Shown here: positions 35,936-47,554 of the stretch, piece by piece | Layout: each line of letters starts with the position of its first letter | How positions within the stretch are numbered: the stretch's first letter is position 1 | Source of the DNA: Sanghuangporus weigelae | Lineage: Eukaryota > Basidiomycota > Agaricomycetes > Hymenochaetales > Hymenochaetaceae | Reading direction: 5' to 3' | Assembly: GCA_033182465.1 (NCBI GenBank) | Contig: CP137327.1 | Location: 806,001-870,000 of the forward strand | DNA length: 64,000 bases | The notes under the pieces: generated by a model | What the model was told of the DNA's origin: nothing | What the model saw: only the letters and a program-made list of their open reading frames with translations | The model's database searches: none | Position numbers and translations under genes: made by a program

Positions 35936-38083
35936 TCAATCGACATTAATCTGGAAGCCAGTAACCTGGCTCAGATATGCTGAGCTCGCAAGGTCAAGCA
36001 TATAGACATCATCATGTGCGGTGCGACCGTCGTATCCACCAAAGGCCCATAAGCGCCCGTCTGCGAGAGCAGCGGCGTGGTAGCCTCGTGGACTTGGCGG
36101 GATCCCGCGTGTATGCCGGGGTTCGTACTGGAGTGAGACTGTATAACGTTTTATTAAGACTATTGTTCGGGAACTTAAGGGCAGATTACGAACCAAGGTT
36201 GAAGAGGAGTAATTCGTTTGTGTATTGAGTACCGTCATGACCGCCCATTATGAAGAGATAGGATCCAATCTGAGTCGCTGTGTGCGCAAGACGACGATAC
36301 AGTCGATCTGTATGAACCATGCTCCAGTGCCAAGTATCTGCACATGAACCAATAAATCATCCAACCGACTTAATCCACAAACCAAAACAAAATCACCTAA
36401 ATCGAGACAAAATATATCCGCAAACGTTTGGCGACCATCACTTCCACCAACGACGACCATGACATTACCCACTAGGTTTGCAGTGTGGTAGCCTCGAGGA
36501 GACGGCTTTGTGCCCACCGTGCGCTGCTTCACCCAACGCATTCGTTCATAAGGAACACACACGTCTAGAACCCATACATCATTCAGAGCCATAGCCCCAT
36601 TACCGCCGCCGAAGACAATCAACCGGTTCTTGTGCAAGACGGTAGTATGCGCCCGCCGGGGACGTGGAAGCGTTTCGTCTACGATACTATTGTTGGCTGC
36701 TGGAGGGGGTGCTGAAGCAAGGTTTTGTTCAATGGATTCCGGGGTGGCTGCAGAAGGCGAGTCCGTGCCGCTGGAAAGTGTATGCCCGTGCGCTACGGTG
36801 CTTGTCTGGTTCGAGGAAGAAGAGGAGAACGGGACATGCGTCCATCGTCTTGCAGCTGTATCAAGGATGTACAGGGAATTATAATACATATTTCCCTGTC
36901 CACCTCCGAATACGAAAAGCCTGCGATCTACAAGCGTCGCTGTATGAGCACGACATGGAGGCGGGACATCTCCATTTGTTTCTGGCATCGTACACTCCAT
37001 CGTCTCGACATCAAGACACAAGACATCTCGCCAGAATTCTTTGTCGTCGCAGCCACCGAACATCCAAATTGTTGTATTGTCCACAACGGTCGCACTATGG
37101 CTCCGCATCTTGTGCGTCGGCAGGGCACCCCAGACGGGCGCGCGAGACCAATACATCAGCGTTGGAGGTGCAGGCTCAGTATCGTGCAGGAGCATGCGAA
37201 GTATCCTGGCTTCCGCGTCGTCTTCGTCTGTAGTATCTCTGTTCTCCGTCCGTGACCGTCCCAGTGCCTTGCCAGCGGTCTTCTCCTTCTCACGCGTGCG
37301 AGAGGGCTCTTTTGAAGCTCCAGAAGGACGCTGAGCAGATGCCGGGGAAGTCTTGCGCGGCGGATTGACGTTTGAGTTGGTTGTCACACTAAGTACGGAC
37401 GAGCCTCCAATCGTCCTGCTCGAGTTTTTATGGGTCAACGAACGGTCTCTAGATTGCTGTGGTTGGCCATGTGTGCCATTGGTCGTCGGCGAGCCAACTG
37501 CAGATGATGCAATGGCCGAAGCAGGAGAGCCGCTACTCGCGCTGTTCTGAACCGCCGACGACATCGTGCTTCCATCGATGCTGTCAGGTGTGCGCTGCAA
37601 GTTGTGTCCAGACATCTGCGGAATGTTCGGCACCAGCTCCGAGGATGCTGCCTGAGTGTTTACACTTAGAAAACGGGCAGAGGAACCAGACCGCGAACGT
37701 GATCCTGAGTTCGACGCCATTGGTGCAACAGTTGCAGTAGCGGCGCTCGAGGACGACATATCGCGCAGACTACGGTAAGAGCGAGTAGACGCGATCCTCG
37801 GGTTCTGAAACAAGAATGAAGTTGACTGTCGTTAACACCGACGAAAGAGCAATCACCGCAAGGAGAATTCCAAGAAAGAAGGATCTGATGAATGCTTGGA
37901 AGGCAATGTACTTACCTCGTTGGAACCAGTCGACCGCGTGGTCGACGAGGATGCGTTGATCGTTGTCGACCGGGCGCGCGCTGTGGCCGACGACGCCGAC
38001 GAGGAAGGTGGCAAAGGCGCGGCTGGCTTTGCGGAGAGCAATGTAGAAGAGGAAGGGATGCGTCTCTGATTGTGTACCTGCAT
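35936..38083 (-). CDS. Kelch-repeat protein (Tea1-like N-terminal half type)
   Basis: Four exons on the minus strand (37916-38083, 36397-37804, 36194-36337, 35936-36138) give about 640 residues. Residues 1-~225 are low-complexity Ser/Thr/Pro (SSSAATATVAPMASNSGS, SRTREKEKTAGKALGRSR). The rest is a kelch beta-propeller of about six blades, each with GG followed by an aromatic/Asp pattern: HSATVVDNTTIWMFGGCDD, HTATLVDRRLFVFGGGQG, HTTVLHKNRLIVFGGGNG, YHTANLVGNVMVVVGGSDG, HTATQIGSYLFIMGGHDG and YHAAALADGRLWAFGGYDG. A Ser/Thr-rich insert separates the second and third blades. Kelch propellers of this type in fungi include cell-end markers such as Tea1, but no coiled-coil tail is present, so that role is not claimed. 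The start at 38083 (MQVHNQRRIP) is the first ATG that stays open to the first donor. Upstream exons cannot be excluded. Confidence 0.87.
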
Positions 38084-38786
38084 ATTATTGGAATAAATGC
38101 AAATGTAAATGGGGGTCCAGTAGCAATATCCTTGTTTCTGATCTGACCGACATCCCGTCCCTTTTCTCACGCAAAACATCCCATCTCCCGCCTCGCATCG
38201 TCGACATAAAGTTTATCGTGTCTGCAATTTATTTTGCGCATTTTTGTCTCATTTTCTTCAGTAGAATATCAACAAATAAAATTTCTTTCAAAATAACGAT
38301 GAAAAGGTATTTGAGGATTTGAGTAGTCACGTGGTAGGCAACTGTCTACCACAACGAAACGATCACTTCAGCTTCTGGCGTCAATCTCATCTCTGTGTGG
38401 ATATTCCGCATTTCGCAGAAGTTGGACCCACGAAGGTCTATTTCAATAAATCATTCATCATGGTTACCTACAGCAGTCATTGCTATGTTCTGCAGGCAAA
38501 CAGATCCAACGGCACCGTACCTGCCTTTTGAATGACTGCTCTGTCGGTCAAGGCCATGAACTTGCTTTTCCGGAGGGCTGAAACCTGGTAACGCACTGGA
38601 CGCCTTGTCTGGTATCGTCAATAATCGGTGCTTCCTTCTACGATCGAGCTGCTAAGGCTAAGGATCTGATGTTGATCACGTCCCGTATACCGTTGTCTAA
38701 AGCAACGTTCTCCTATAACAGTCGATGACGGACCACACCGAGTTGGCTCTGCTGTCCTTCCTCACAGAACTCCTATCCACGCAACT
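38084..38786. other. Divergent intergenic stretch
   Basis: About 0.7 kb between the kelch gene and membrane copy E. The part near 38,340-38,400 (GCGTCAATCTC-like context) resembles the region 41,090-41,190 upstream of copy F, so it belongs to the duplicated promoter block of the plus-strand array. Confidence 0.5.
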
Positions 38787-40551
38787 ATGGTATCCTCAGG
38801 TTTTCTACGAAGCTTGGATAGCCTGTCTAACCTACATCTTCGGACAACCGAGGGCAACTTGGACTTAACGAAAGAGCTTATCTCACAGAATCAAGCTCTT
38901 CGATGTGGTCAATTTGCAGTTCTGGCATTGATGGTGTACGACATCGGTTGAGTCTCTCATGAAGTAGGAATAAATGTGTGGCTAACGTCCCAGCAGTTAC
39001 ATCAATGGACAAGGAGGCAATTACTCGTGCTTTGTTTTCAGAGAAATTACTAAAAAAATTCTCGAATTTCTGTTCCTATCAACACGGACAGATAAACTAC
39101 TTTTGGGTGCGTACGTCGAGATCAGCTCGGGCCACAATATATAGATCACATCCATCAACTCATTCGTCATTTAAACTAGACCTTATCCTTAAGTCCCGTG
39201 AATCTGGTTTTCATTTTGGTATGTCGTCAAATGCTGGACAGGTCATATGCGTTTCTCTTGTTCACCCGTTTGTTAAGGTCCGCTACACTGCAGTATTCAG
39301 AACGGCTTTATGGATCTTGAGTGAGTGCCAGCCTGATCAACTTGCAGAACTGGAACCATAAGATTGTTAGCATCGAGTCTGGATGTTTCAAACACGATGT
39401 GAGTTGCACGTTTACGAAGTTGCTAGCAAAGGACTGACGTCTTTGTCATTCGTAAAGATGTAAGTGATTCTTCCCAGCCGCATAGTCCAACGACGCTTAG
39501 CAATGATCAAGGCAGTCTCACGTTCTGGGGACTTAACCTATCCGGTAGGGTCAATAAAACAACAGCTAACCCCTTATATTTCTGACTTTGGACACAGATT
39601 GGCTGATATTAATATGCATTGATTGTGGGTGAACATCAATTTACTGCAGAAGAATATTTTTGCTGATATGATTCTACCTAGACGCACTGTACCTTCGTGT
39701 TCGGGCATTATATTTCCTGCGTAAGCCTTTTCAAAACGGGTATATCCACTACTTACGCTCGAGATCAATTAACGACGAGATCAGGGGCCAGAGACAAGAA
39801 GATAGCCAGGTGTGCTTTGGTTATGTTCATAATCGAAGCCGTCGTGACGTTGGGCATTGTATTACACGAGTCCATCACATATCATTGTGGGTGAATGAAT
39901 ATGAATACTACCTGGTATCGCTCAACCTGCTAACGTCGCACAAGTAACCACGTCAGAGGTGTCAGGGTTTAGTTACTGCAAACCAGTACAACCACGTCCC
40001 AGATCGGAATCACTCTTGTTGTGGTAAGAAATTGCCCTTCATGAAGACAGATTGAGAGCTCATCTTCATGAGAAGGACTCTTATACTGTCCTATCAAATC
40101 ATACTAGGAATACTTTCCGTTCTCAAGGCCGTACGTCTTCATAGCACGTTAGGGCAGCGCGGTATCCGTCTCGTGAAAGTGATAGTACAAAGCCAACTGG
40201 CCTATATTGCATTGTAAGGTACAACTTGTGTATCTAGCTATGCTTACTGACAACATATTTCCTAGCATATTGATGTATGCTATTTTCAACCTTGTCGGGT
40301 TACTTGATGAGAAGGCGGTCACAAATATTTCAGTTAATGTCCTCACTCGTATCGCAGGAAACGCAGGAATGCTCTCCCTTGTTGGGAGCCGTATGCTGAT
40401 ACGATTGAAGCAAGCTGCGGAACAAAATCCCCGAGAAGGAGGGAGTCTCAGAATTCCGACGCACGCTAGCACCGACGTCTTCCGCACGATTAGCACAAGG
40501 CCCGAGAGTGTCCCCGGTCAGTCGCAAGTATGTGATCCTTCTGTAGCTTGA
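38787..40551 (+). CDS. DUF6533-like seven-helix membrane protein, copy E
   Basis: First gene of the plus-strand array. Exon 1 starts MVSSGFLRSLDSLSNLH and ends in a helix with CGQFAVLALMVYDI. The signature is VTSMDKE|INYFW, and the intron after DKE begins with GC (39017-39091). Later exons read DWLILICID, ALYLRVRALYFL, KKIARCALVMFIIEA, TLILSYQIILGILSVLKAVR and IRLVKVIVQSQLAYIAL. The last exon reads YAIFNLVGLLDE, MLSLVGSRMLIRLKQAAEQ and THASTDVFRTISTRPE. This C-terminal tail defines a subfamily different from the minus-strand copies A-D. The exons read show no break. The role of DUF6533 proteins is unknown. A ~125-bp block shared with the other plus copies follows the stop. Confidence 0.74.
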
Positions 40552-40685
40552 CATTCTTCTAATTCAAACCTATGACCCATAAGGACACGGTGCAACGCAC
40601 ATCTGAGCACGGGGACTGATTGTCGGAGGAACTATAGTCCTTATATACTATCACCCGCTTACCTACGGAGTACGGATACCCGCAT

Positions 40686-40809
40686 CTTTTGGAGTCTGCA
40701 GTTTTGTCGTGCATGATAGATTTGTTCGTGTTATTTATTGCTCCTATATATACACTTGTGTTTGTAGAGCGCCTGCTTCTCATTACACCGAACGAAGTAT
40801 CGATATATG
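40686..40809 (+). repeat. Duplicated 3' block after membrane copy E
   Basis: Shared with 43457-43586, 46754-46880 and 47555-47680. Hallmarks are CTTTTGGAGTCTGCAG, GTGCATGATAGAT, TTATTTATTGCTCCTAT and CATTAC(A/G)CC(G/C)AACGAAGTAT. It marks the right part of the tandem duplication unit and includes the likely 3' UTR. Confidence 0.7.
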
Positions 40810-41572
40810 TCAAATTGATACGCTAACTTGAAGGGAGGGCGGTGTAAAGATACCGAAAGCGAGCAAATCCATCCGTGCCCCAGTAATATCCTTGTTTCTG
40901 ATCTGCTGATCGTCTTCCCGTCCCTTTCTACTTGTTTCGCAAAATCGACAAGAAGTCCCTTGTAATGCCAGCCTATCGCGGACAATTGATTCAGCAAATT
41001 ATGAACAATCGGTTTTTCTTTTTAGTGGTCCTGGTGAAGGCAAGTATTAGTGAATGTAAGGGTGACTTTTATGGGTGACAGTCACGTGCCAGACAACGTC
41101 AGTCGTTTGTCTGTCTTTACACTATGACAAAGGCTTCAAGAAACCATCAGTTCAGCGTCTGGCGTCAACCTCATTCTTTGAACATCTTCGCATTCATCGT
41201 GAAACAAAGAGAAGACGAATTAACAAGGATCGATCAGCCATCACGGTAACCCGGTGATCCCAAGGTTGCTTGCCTCCTGGACTCGGACAAACAGTTGCAA
41301 CGGAACCATACCTGCCTTTCTACGGGATCTTCTTCGAATTGAATGATTGTTCAACTATGCTTTCTCCGGAGAGCTGAGACCGGATGACCTCGTTTGAGAT
41401 ACGGCATCATCAGCGGCCGTTGGCTACTAGTACGGTCGAGGCTAAGGAAATGATGTTGATCATGCTCCGACTAGCGTTGTTGTCTGAAGCAATATTACCC
41501 TATGATACTGTCAAGAAACCATGCCCAGTCGATTCTATTGACCTCCCTTTCCAAATGTCTCCCCCTGCGGCT
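40810..41572. other. Intergenic stretch between membrane copies E and F
   Basis: Promoter of copy F. It contains a stretch similar to the promoter of copy E (around CAGCGTCTGGCGTCAACCTC). No gene. Confidence 0.5.
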
Positions 41573-43341
41573 ATGGCTTCCTCGGGTTTTCTACGAAGTT
41601 TGACTGCACTACCTAACCTGCATCCTCGGTCCGAGGACAATCTAGATTCAGTGAAAGCACTAATCTCGGAAACTCAAGTCCTTCAATGTAGTCAATTTGC
41701 AGTTCTAGCATTACTGGTATATGACATCAGTTGAGTCCTTCACGAAGTCTCGTTGAGTGTGTTGCTGACGTTTTAAAGTCATTTCGATCGACAAAGAGGC
41801 AATGTTCATTCTGCATATCCTGGGAGTTTACTGACGTTGCCTCGGATTTCTATCCTGTGGATATAAACAGATAATTTACTTTTGGGTGCGTTAATTCAGA
41901 TGAACATGAACAATGACATGTGTCAAGTATCTAAACCACAATTTGAACCAGACCACGTTCTTCAGCCCGACGAATCTGGCTTTCTTTTTGGTACGTCATC
42001 GTGTAACTGGATAGGTCATGTGCATTTGCTCTGTTTTAATTGGTTTTAAAGGTTCGGTGGGTTTCAGTATTCGGAACGTCTTTGTCGATCCTGTGTGAGT
42101 GCATCCTGCCCCGATCAATTTACCCCAGAGTTAGAATCGTAGTTTGTCAGCACTGAGTCTGGGTGTTTCAAACACGATGCGAGTAACACTTTCACATGGT
42201 TGACAGCAAAGGACTGACGTCTTTTCCGCATCCGTGCAGCTGTAAGTGAATATGTCCAGTTGCATGGTTCAATGACGCCGAGTAGCGATAAAGGCATTAT
42301 TGCGTCCTGGGGACTCAATTTATCCAGTAAGGTCAATAAAGCATGACCAACCGTTATTGTCCTGACACATTGAGTTCAGATTGGCTGATATTTGTATGCA
42401 TTGATTGTGGGTGAACGTTACATTTCTGTGGTGCAGCATTGACATCTGACTTTCTTCATCTAGATGCATTGTACCTTCGCATGCAGGCATTATATTCCCT
42501 AGGTGAGATTCTTCAAACACACCGCTCGAACTCATGTGCGACGCTTGATTCATTGTTCACTCGTTGAGCAGAATCCAGGGACAAAAAAATAGCTAGCTAC
42601 GCTTTGATTCTATTCGTTATTGAAGTGGCCGTGACATTCGGCATTACTCTGCACGAGGTCATCACACAACACGGTGGGTGAATAATCATGAGTACTGTAT
42701 CGATCGGCTTGCTGACATCAGGTAAGCTATCGCGGTACAGGAGTCAGGATTTAGTTACTGTGGCTTACTACAAACACCGGGTGCAGTAGAATCGGCATTG
42801 TTGTGGTATGTTGCCTTTCGTCAAGCAGACCCTCAGCTCAATGTCATTATAGGACTCTAGTACTGTCATATCAGCTCATAGTAGCGTCACTCTGCGTCCT
42901 AAAGGCCGTACATCTCCATCGCACATTAGGACCGCGTGGTGTTAGCCTTGTGAGAGTTATTGTACAAAACCAACTTACATACGTTGCAATGTAATGGGTT
43001 GCCTTGTGTACTTGGACATCCTTACTGACGATGACTTTCCTAGCATGTTACTTTTCAGCGTCTTGGACTTGCTCTGGTTATATGTGAAGGACGGAGATAC
43101 ACCTATGTTCATTTCTATCCTTTTCCATATCTCCGGCAGTACAGGAATCCTCTCCTTAGCCGGGAGCCGCATGCTGATTCAGTTGAAGCAAGTTGCGGAA
43201 CAAAACCCCAGAGAAGGAGGGAGTCTCAGACTTCCGACGCACGCTAGTACCGACGTCTTCCGCACAATTGGCACGGGGCACGAGAGCATCCCTGGCCATT
43301 CACAGGTACGTTGTCTTTTCTGCACCTTGATATTGCTCTAA
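41573..43341 (+). CDS. DUF6533-like seven-helix membrane protein, copy F
   Basis: Close paralogue of copy E. The first exon reads MASSGFLRSLTALPNLHP to CSQFAVLALLVYDI. The signature is IISIDKE|IIYFW, again with a GC-AG intron (donor 41799). Then come DWLIFVCID, ALYLRMQALYSL, SYQLIVASLCVLKAVHLH, VRVIVQNQLTYVAM and VLDLLWLYVKDGD. The end is SIGILSLAG-like (GILSLAGSRMLIQLKQVAEQ) with tail THASTDVFRTIGTGHESIPG. The protein ends a few residues after SQ by reading past a possible GT donor, so a further exon cannot be excluded; the same is true of copies E and G. An in-frame ATG upstream at 41384 is ignored because it lacks homology to the other copies. Confidence 0.73.
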
Positions 43342-43456
43342 TTCAAAGCCTGTGAATTTCAAGGACCAGGCATAGCGTTCGTCCGAGTACGAAAACTGAC
43401 CTGGGGCGTTGACATTTACTCACTACGTAGTCTGTTTTCTTACGGATAACCCAAGC

Positions 43457-43586
43457 CTTTTTGGAGTCTATCGTTTGGTTGTGCATGTTAGATATTGTTC
43501 GCGTTATTTATTGCTCCTATATGTACCCTCCTGCTTATCTTGCGTCTGTTTCTCATTACGCCCAACGAAGTATTGACATATATGCG
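43457..43586 (+). repeat. Duplicated 3' block after membrane copy F
   Basis: Same block as after copies E, G and H: TTTTTGGAGTCTATCG, GTGCATGTTAGAT, TTATTTATTGCTCCTAT, TCATTACGCCCAACGAAGTA. It continues into GCGAAAGAAATGCCCCTT, which is also found after copy G. Confidence 0.7.
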
Positions 43587-44265
43587 AAAGAAATGCCCCT
43601 TCAGGAGGTGCGCGTCTAAAGTGGAAAGCGAGCAAACCCAGATTGTGCTTATTCCTTGAATTCAGAGGTTATGATGGGTCCTATGGCACTACTCCCAGAG
43701 GCGGGGTTATTACTCGCCTGCCGCGGCTCACGAGGGATGAACAAGGTCAGCTTCACTAGGACGACGGAGGATAACTCTCGCGTTGGAGCTATAGCTCCGA
43801 CATCCGCCTCAGTCGCGATCGAATCAGTTTCAAGCAATGATTTACCAAAATGCACGATGATCTGTCTCGAAATAGTCCATCACCGGCACTTGAATATTAC
43901 AAGGTTGCTTGCACAGCTCTGGATAATCAGCTTCGACGTCTCTTTGCCGGTCGATCTCTGGTACTGCGGCCGAAGCCTAACCACTTCACAGTGGGGCTCT
44001 GTTATATCATGCGCGACCGTGTATCTTGAGATTCTAGAGAATCAAAATCAGAAAACTTAATGGTGACCTCCTTTGATTCCGGTGTCGTCAAATCCGTCAC
44101 TGGCATCTGCTTCTTCGATTGAGGTGAAGGAAGGGATCAGACATTTATCATGTTACGAATGCAATGCCCCGTTGTCTAAAGAACTGTTCCCCCTATAAAA
44201 TCGTCCGAGGGACCACACCGAGTGGCTTCTAATGATCTCCCTTTCTGATAATCCTCCACGCGACC
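43587..44265. other. Intergenic stretch between membrane copies F and G
   Basis: Two overlapping open frames on opposite strands (43649-43855 minus, 43656-44060 plus) have no recognisable motif or splice partner. Part is the promoter of copy G, with CCGAGGGACCACACCGAGT similar to the sequence just before copy E. Confidence 0.45.
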
Positions 44266-46651
44266 ATGGCTGCACCAAGCTCTATTCTGACTGCCCTATC
44301 TAAGTTGCATTCTCGAGCCACGGAGGGCGATGTAGACATGGCGAAAGAGCTTGTCTCGCAGACTCGAGTTCTTCAATGTGGTCAGTTTGCAGTCCTGGCA
44401 TTAATGGTATACGACATTAGTTGAGTCTCGCACGAAATCGGAAGAACTGTATTACTGACGTTTCAATAGTTATTACGATGGACAAGGAGGCAATTGTTCC
44501 TTCTACATATTCTTGGAAAGTACTAACTTCGCTTCGGACTTCCCCACCTATCAACACAGATAGATTATTTTTGGGTGAATACCTTTGGATCAATCTATGC
44601 CAACATATGCGTAGAGTATTCTATTCATTATTCGACTTGGACCACGCCTTTCAGTCCCATCAATCTGGTCTTCCTCTTGGTAAGTCATAACGTGCTGAAC
44701 GGATCACATATACTTACTCTATTGATCTGGGTGTTACTGTAAGATTCGCTACTCTGCGGTATTCACGAGGTCCATATCGATCTTGCGTAGGCAACAGTCT
44801 GCTCAACTTCCAAACTGGACTCTGAAGTTTGCTAGCATTGAGCATGGATGTTTCGAGTACGATGTAAGTAATTTATTTCCATGGACGGTAGTAAAGGACT
44901 AAATTTCTGTCTGCATCAACGAAGATGTAAGTGAATTTATTTTCTGCACAGCTCAATGACGTCGAGTAAAGATCAAGGCAGGTTTACGCACTGGGGAGTT
45001 AATCTATCCAGTAATATCAACAAAACAATAGCTGACTTATTGCTTCTAACTTCGTGTTTAGATTGTCTAGTTGTGATATGCATTGAGTGTAAGCAGATGT
45101 TATATGCCTGCAAGGCAAATACTTGTGACTAGGGCTCCGCAGCGTATCGTATATAGCGTATACGATACGGCGTATACGCTATACGCGCGTATGCGTATCA
45201 GCTCAAGCAACTGGATTATACGCCCGTATGCGTATAATATTTTGGAAATTTTGGCGTATACGGCGTATACGTGCGTATATTTTTGGGCCTGAAAACAGTA
45301 AGAAATCTCGCACTTGAATGAGAAATTTGCCTCTTTGCTTCGAAATTAGACATAACTCACCGAAATCTTTGTTGGGTGTGTGGTCACGGTCTCTAGTACA
45401 CGTCCAGCATAATATTTAGAGTTGTCTCGCTTATAATGCAAAAATTACATAATTTCATACTCCCTTATCTGACAGAATTCTGGCAGAACCTCGTCATTTG
45501 TGCACAAAAATTAGTATTTGTATTAGGTGTCTCACCTTAAGGAACGCAATGAAAGTATTTTCTAGGCACAAACACGACGTGCAATGGTCAGAATGTTGTG
45601 TTGTTGGTGTGGACCCGTATATGCCGTATACGCCGTATATATACGCGCGTATCCGTATCTCAGTTCAAAATCAAATATACGCTCGTATTTTATACGAGCG
45701 TATGCGTATATGCCTAAAATTATACGCGCGTATCGTATACGATACGCGCGGAGCCCTACTTGTGACCGGTTCTATTCCATCTAGATGCGTTGTTTCTTCG
45801 AGTCAGGGCATTATATTCCCTAGGTGAGCTTCTGCACACGGGGTATGCACACTGCTCAAATTTATAACCGATTGTTTACTCCATCAGAGGCCAAGGACAA
45901 GAAAATAGCCCGCTACGCTATGATTCTGTTCGTGATTGAAGCTGCCGCGACGTTTGGTATTGTAATGCACGAGACCATAATGCTTGAAGGTGGGTGAATA
46001 ATTATAGACACTGTCGGGTATCGATCGGCGTGCTGACTCTGACAACATGCAAGCCATCGCCAAGGGGATAGCAGGATTTAGTTACTGTGCACCAGGAACA
46101 CCGAGTAAAGTAGAATGGTCCTTCCTGTGGTAAGAAGTTATTCTTTTTAAAGGCAGTCCAAGGTCTCGATGCCATGATAGGATTATAGTGTTGTCGTATC
46201 AAATCATGATGACATCGCTCTGCGTCTACAAGGCCACACGTCTGCACCGGACATTAGGATTGCGTGGCGTTCACTTGGTCAAAGTGGTAGTACGAAACCA
46301 ACTGACCTACCTCTCCATGTAACAGATCATCTCATAGACTTTATGGTGCATACTGACGAAAGGATTCCTAGTATAATTATCTGTAGTATCTTCAACTTGA
46401 TTGGTGAATTCGACCTAAACCTACCTGCCGTAGGCCAGGCCTTTTACCTTACAATAGGCAGCAAATCTGTTCTTTCGCTAGTCGGCAGCCGGATGCTGAT
46501 TCATCTGAAACAAGCTGCAGAAGAAACTCCTGGAGAAGGAGGAAGCCTCAGACTTCCGGCGCACCCTAGCACCGACGTCTTCCGCACGATTAGCACAAGG
46601 CCCGAGAGTGTCCCCGGTCAATCACAGGTACGTAGTCCTTCTGGATCTTGA
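44266..46651 (+). CDS. DUF6533-like seven-helix membrane protein, copy G (MITE in an intron)
   Basis: Third plus-strand paralogue. Exon 1 reads MAAPSSILTALSKLHS to CGQFAVLALMVYDI. The signature is ITMDKE|IDYFW with a GC-AG intron (44490-44559). Then come DCLVVICIE, ALFLRVRALYSL, KKIARYAMILFVIEA, SYQIMMTSLCVYKATRLH, VKVVVRNQLTYLSM and IFNLIGEFD. The end is SVLSLVGSRMLIHLKQAAEE with tail STDVFRTISTRPESVPG. The intron before ALFLRV spans 45089-45784 (696 bp), against 57 bp in copy F; the excess is a DNA-transposon relic. The flanking exons are open, so splicing may still work. Function unknown, as for the family. Confidence 0.72.
45130..45758. mobile_element. hAT-like MITE (non-autonomous DNA transposon)
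   Basis: A 629-bp element with terminal inverted repeats: left TAGGGCTCCGCAGCGTATCG, right end the complement of TAGGGCTCCGCGCGTATCG. It is flanked by the 8-bp target duplication CTTGTGAC (45122-45129 and 45759-45766). An 8-bp duplication and TAGGG termini are typical of the hAT superfamily. Both subterminal zones are packed with GTATAC and CGTATACG palindromes, which could be transposase-binding repeats. It has no transposase gene. It sits wholly inside an intron of membrane copy G, absent from the same intron in copies E and F, so it arrived after those copies separated. Confidence 0.88.
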
Positions 46652-46753
46652 CATACTTCCGATTCAAACTTATGACCCATAAGGACAGCTAATCGAGGAA
46701 CGATGGCCCTTATATACTATCAGCCGCTTACCTACGGAATACGGATATCCACG

Positions 46754-46880
46754 TCTTTTGGAGTCTGCAGTTTTGTCGTGCATGATAGATTTAGCTCGTG
46801 TTATTTATTGCTCCTATTTATACCCTTCTGCTTGAAGAGCGTCTGTCCGTCATTACGTCCAACGAAGTATTGATATATAT
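46754..46880 (+). repeat. Duplicated 3' block after membrane copy G
   Basis: Same block as after E, F and H (CTTTTGGAGTCTGCAG, GTGCATGATAGAT, TTATTTATTGCTCCTAT, CCAACGAAGTATTGATATAT). It runs directly into GCGAAAGAAATGCCCCTTTA, where truncated copy H begins. Confidence 0.7.
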
Positions 46881-46895
46881 GCGAAAGAAATGCCC

Positions 46896-47433
46896 CTTTA
46901 CGTCCTTGATGTGGTAAGAAGTCGACCTTCTCAAAGACAGTCAAGGACTCAATGCCATGATAGGGCTGTGGTACTGTTGTATCAAATCATAGCAGCAACG
47001 CTCTCCGTCCTCAAGGCCGTACGTCTTCATCGAACCCTAGGACTGCGGGAGGCCCGTCTTATGAGAGTGATAGCACGAGATCAATTGACCTATGCCTCAA
47101 TGTAATGAATCGTCTCATTGATTAAGACTGTGCTTATTGACGAAGTTTCCCAGCATACTTATCTGCGGCATCTTCAACCTGGTCGATGCACTTGATCTAA
47201 GCTCACCGGCTCCGGTTCAAGTCCTTTATTGCACTATAGGCAACACTTCTATTCTTTCGCTGGTCGGCGGTCGCATGTTGATTAATCTGAAGCAAGCTGC
47301 AGAAGAAACTCCTGGAGAAGGAGGGAGCCCCATACTTCCGACGCACCCTAGCACCGATGTCTTCCGCACGATCAGCACCAGTCGCGAGAGCGTTCTCGGT
47401 CAGTCACATTTACGTGGTCCTTCTGCACCCTGA
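46896..47433 (+). pseudogene. DUF6533-like membrane protein, copy H, 5'-truncated
   Basis: Only the 3' end of a paralogue is present. It begins at the end of the exon before TTGATGTG|GTAAGAAG, followed by the exon reading LLYQIIAATLSVLKAVRLH, TLGLREARLMRVIARDQLTY. The last exon reads ICGIFNLVDALDL, SILSLVGGRMLINLKQAAEE and THPSTDVFRTISTSRE. The first five or so helices, the signature and the start codon are missing. The joint lies at about 46,896-46,906, directly after the 3' block of copy G, so the truncation arose with the duplication itself. The remaining exons are still open, which suggests a recent event. Confidence 0.8.
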
Positions 47434-47554
47434 TCCTCCGCTAACTCAAAGCCTGTGACCTTATAGGACTCGGCGCAGCCCACGCCTGAACGCGCGAACT
47501 GATTATCAGGATGATCCTTATTAGTTATCTTACCGTTTTCCTTCCGATACCCAG

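Noticed and set aside
36664-37255. Two long plus-strand frames opposite the kelch gene
   Set aside because: Shadow frames of the GC-rich kelch exon; the kelch reading has repeated GG blades and phased introns.
41384-41572. Upstream in-frame ATG extending membrane copy F by 63 residues
   Set aside because: The extension has no counterpart in copies E and G, which start at the equivalent of 41573.
45130-45758. GTATAC-rich region read as a microsatellite or CRISPR-like array
   Set aside because: Units are not regularly spaced, and inverted ends with an 8-bp target duplication show a transposon.
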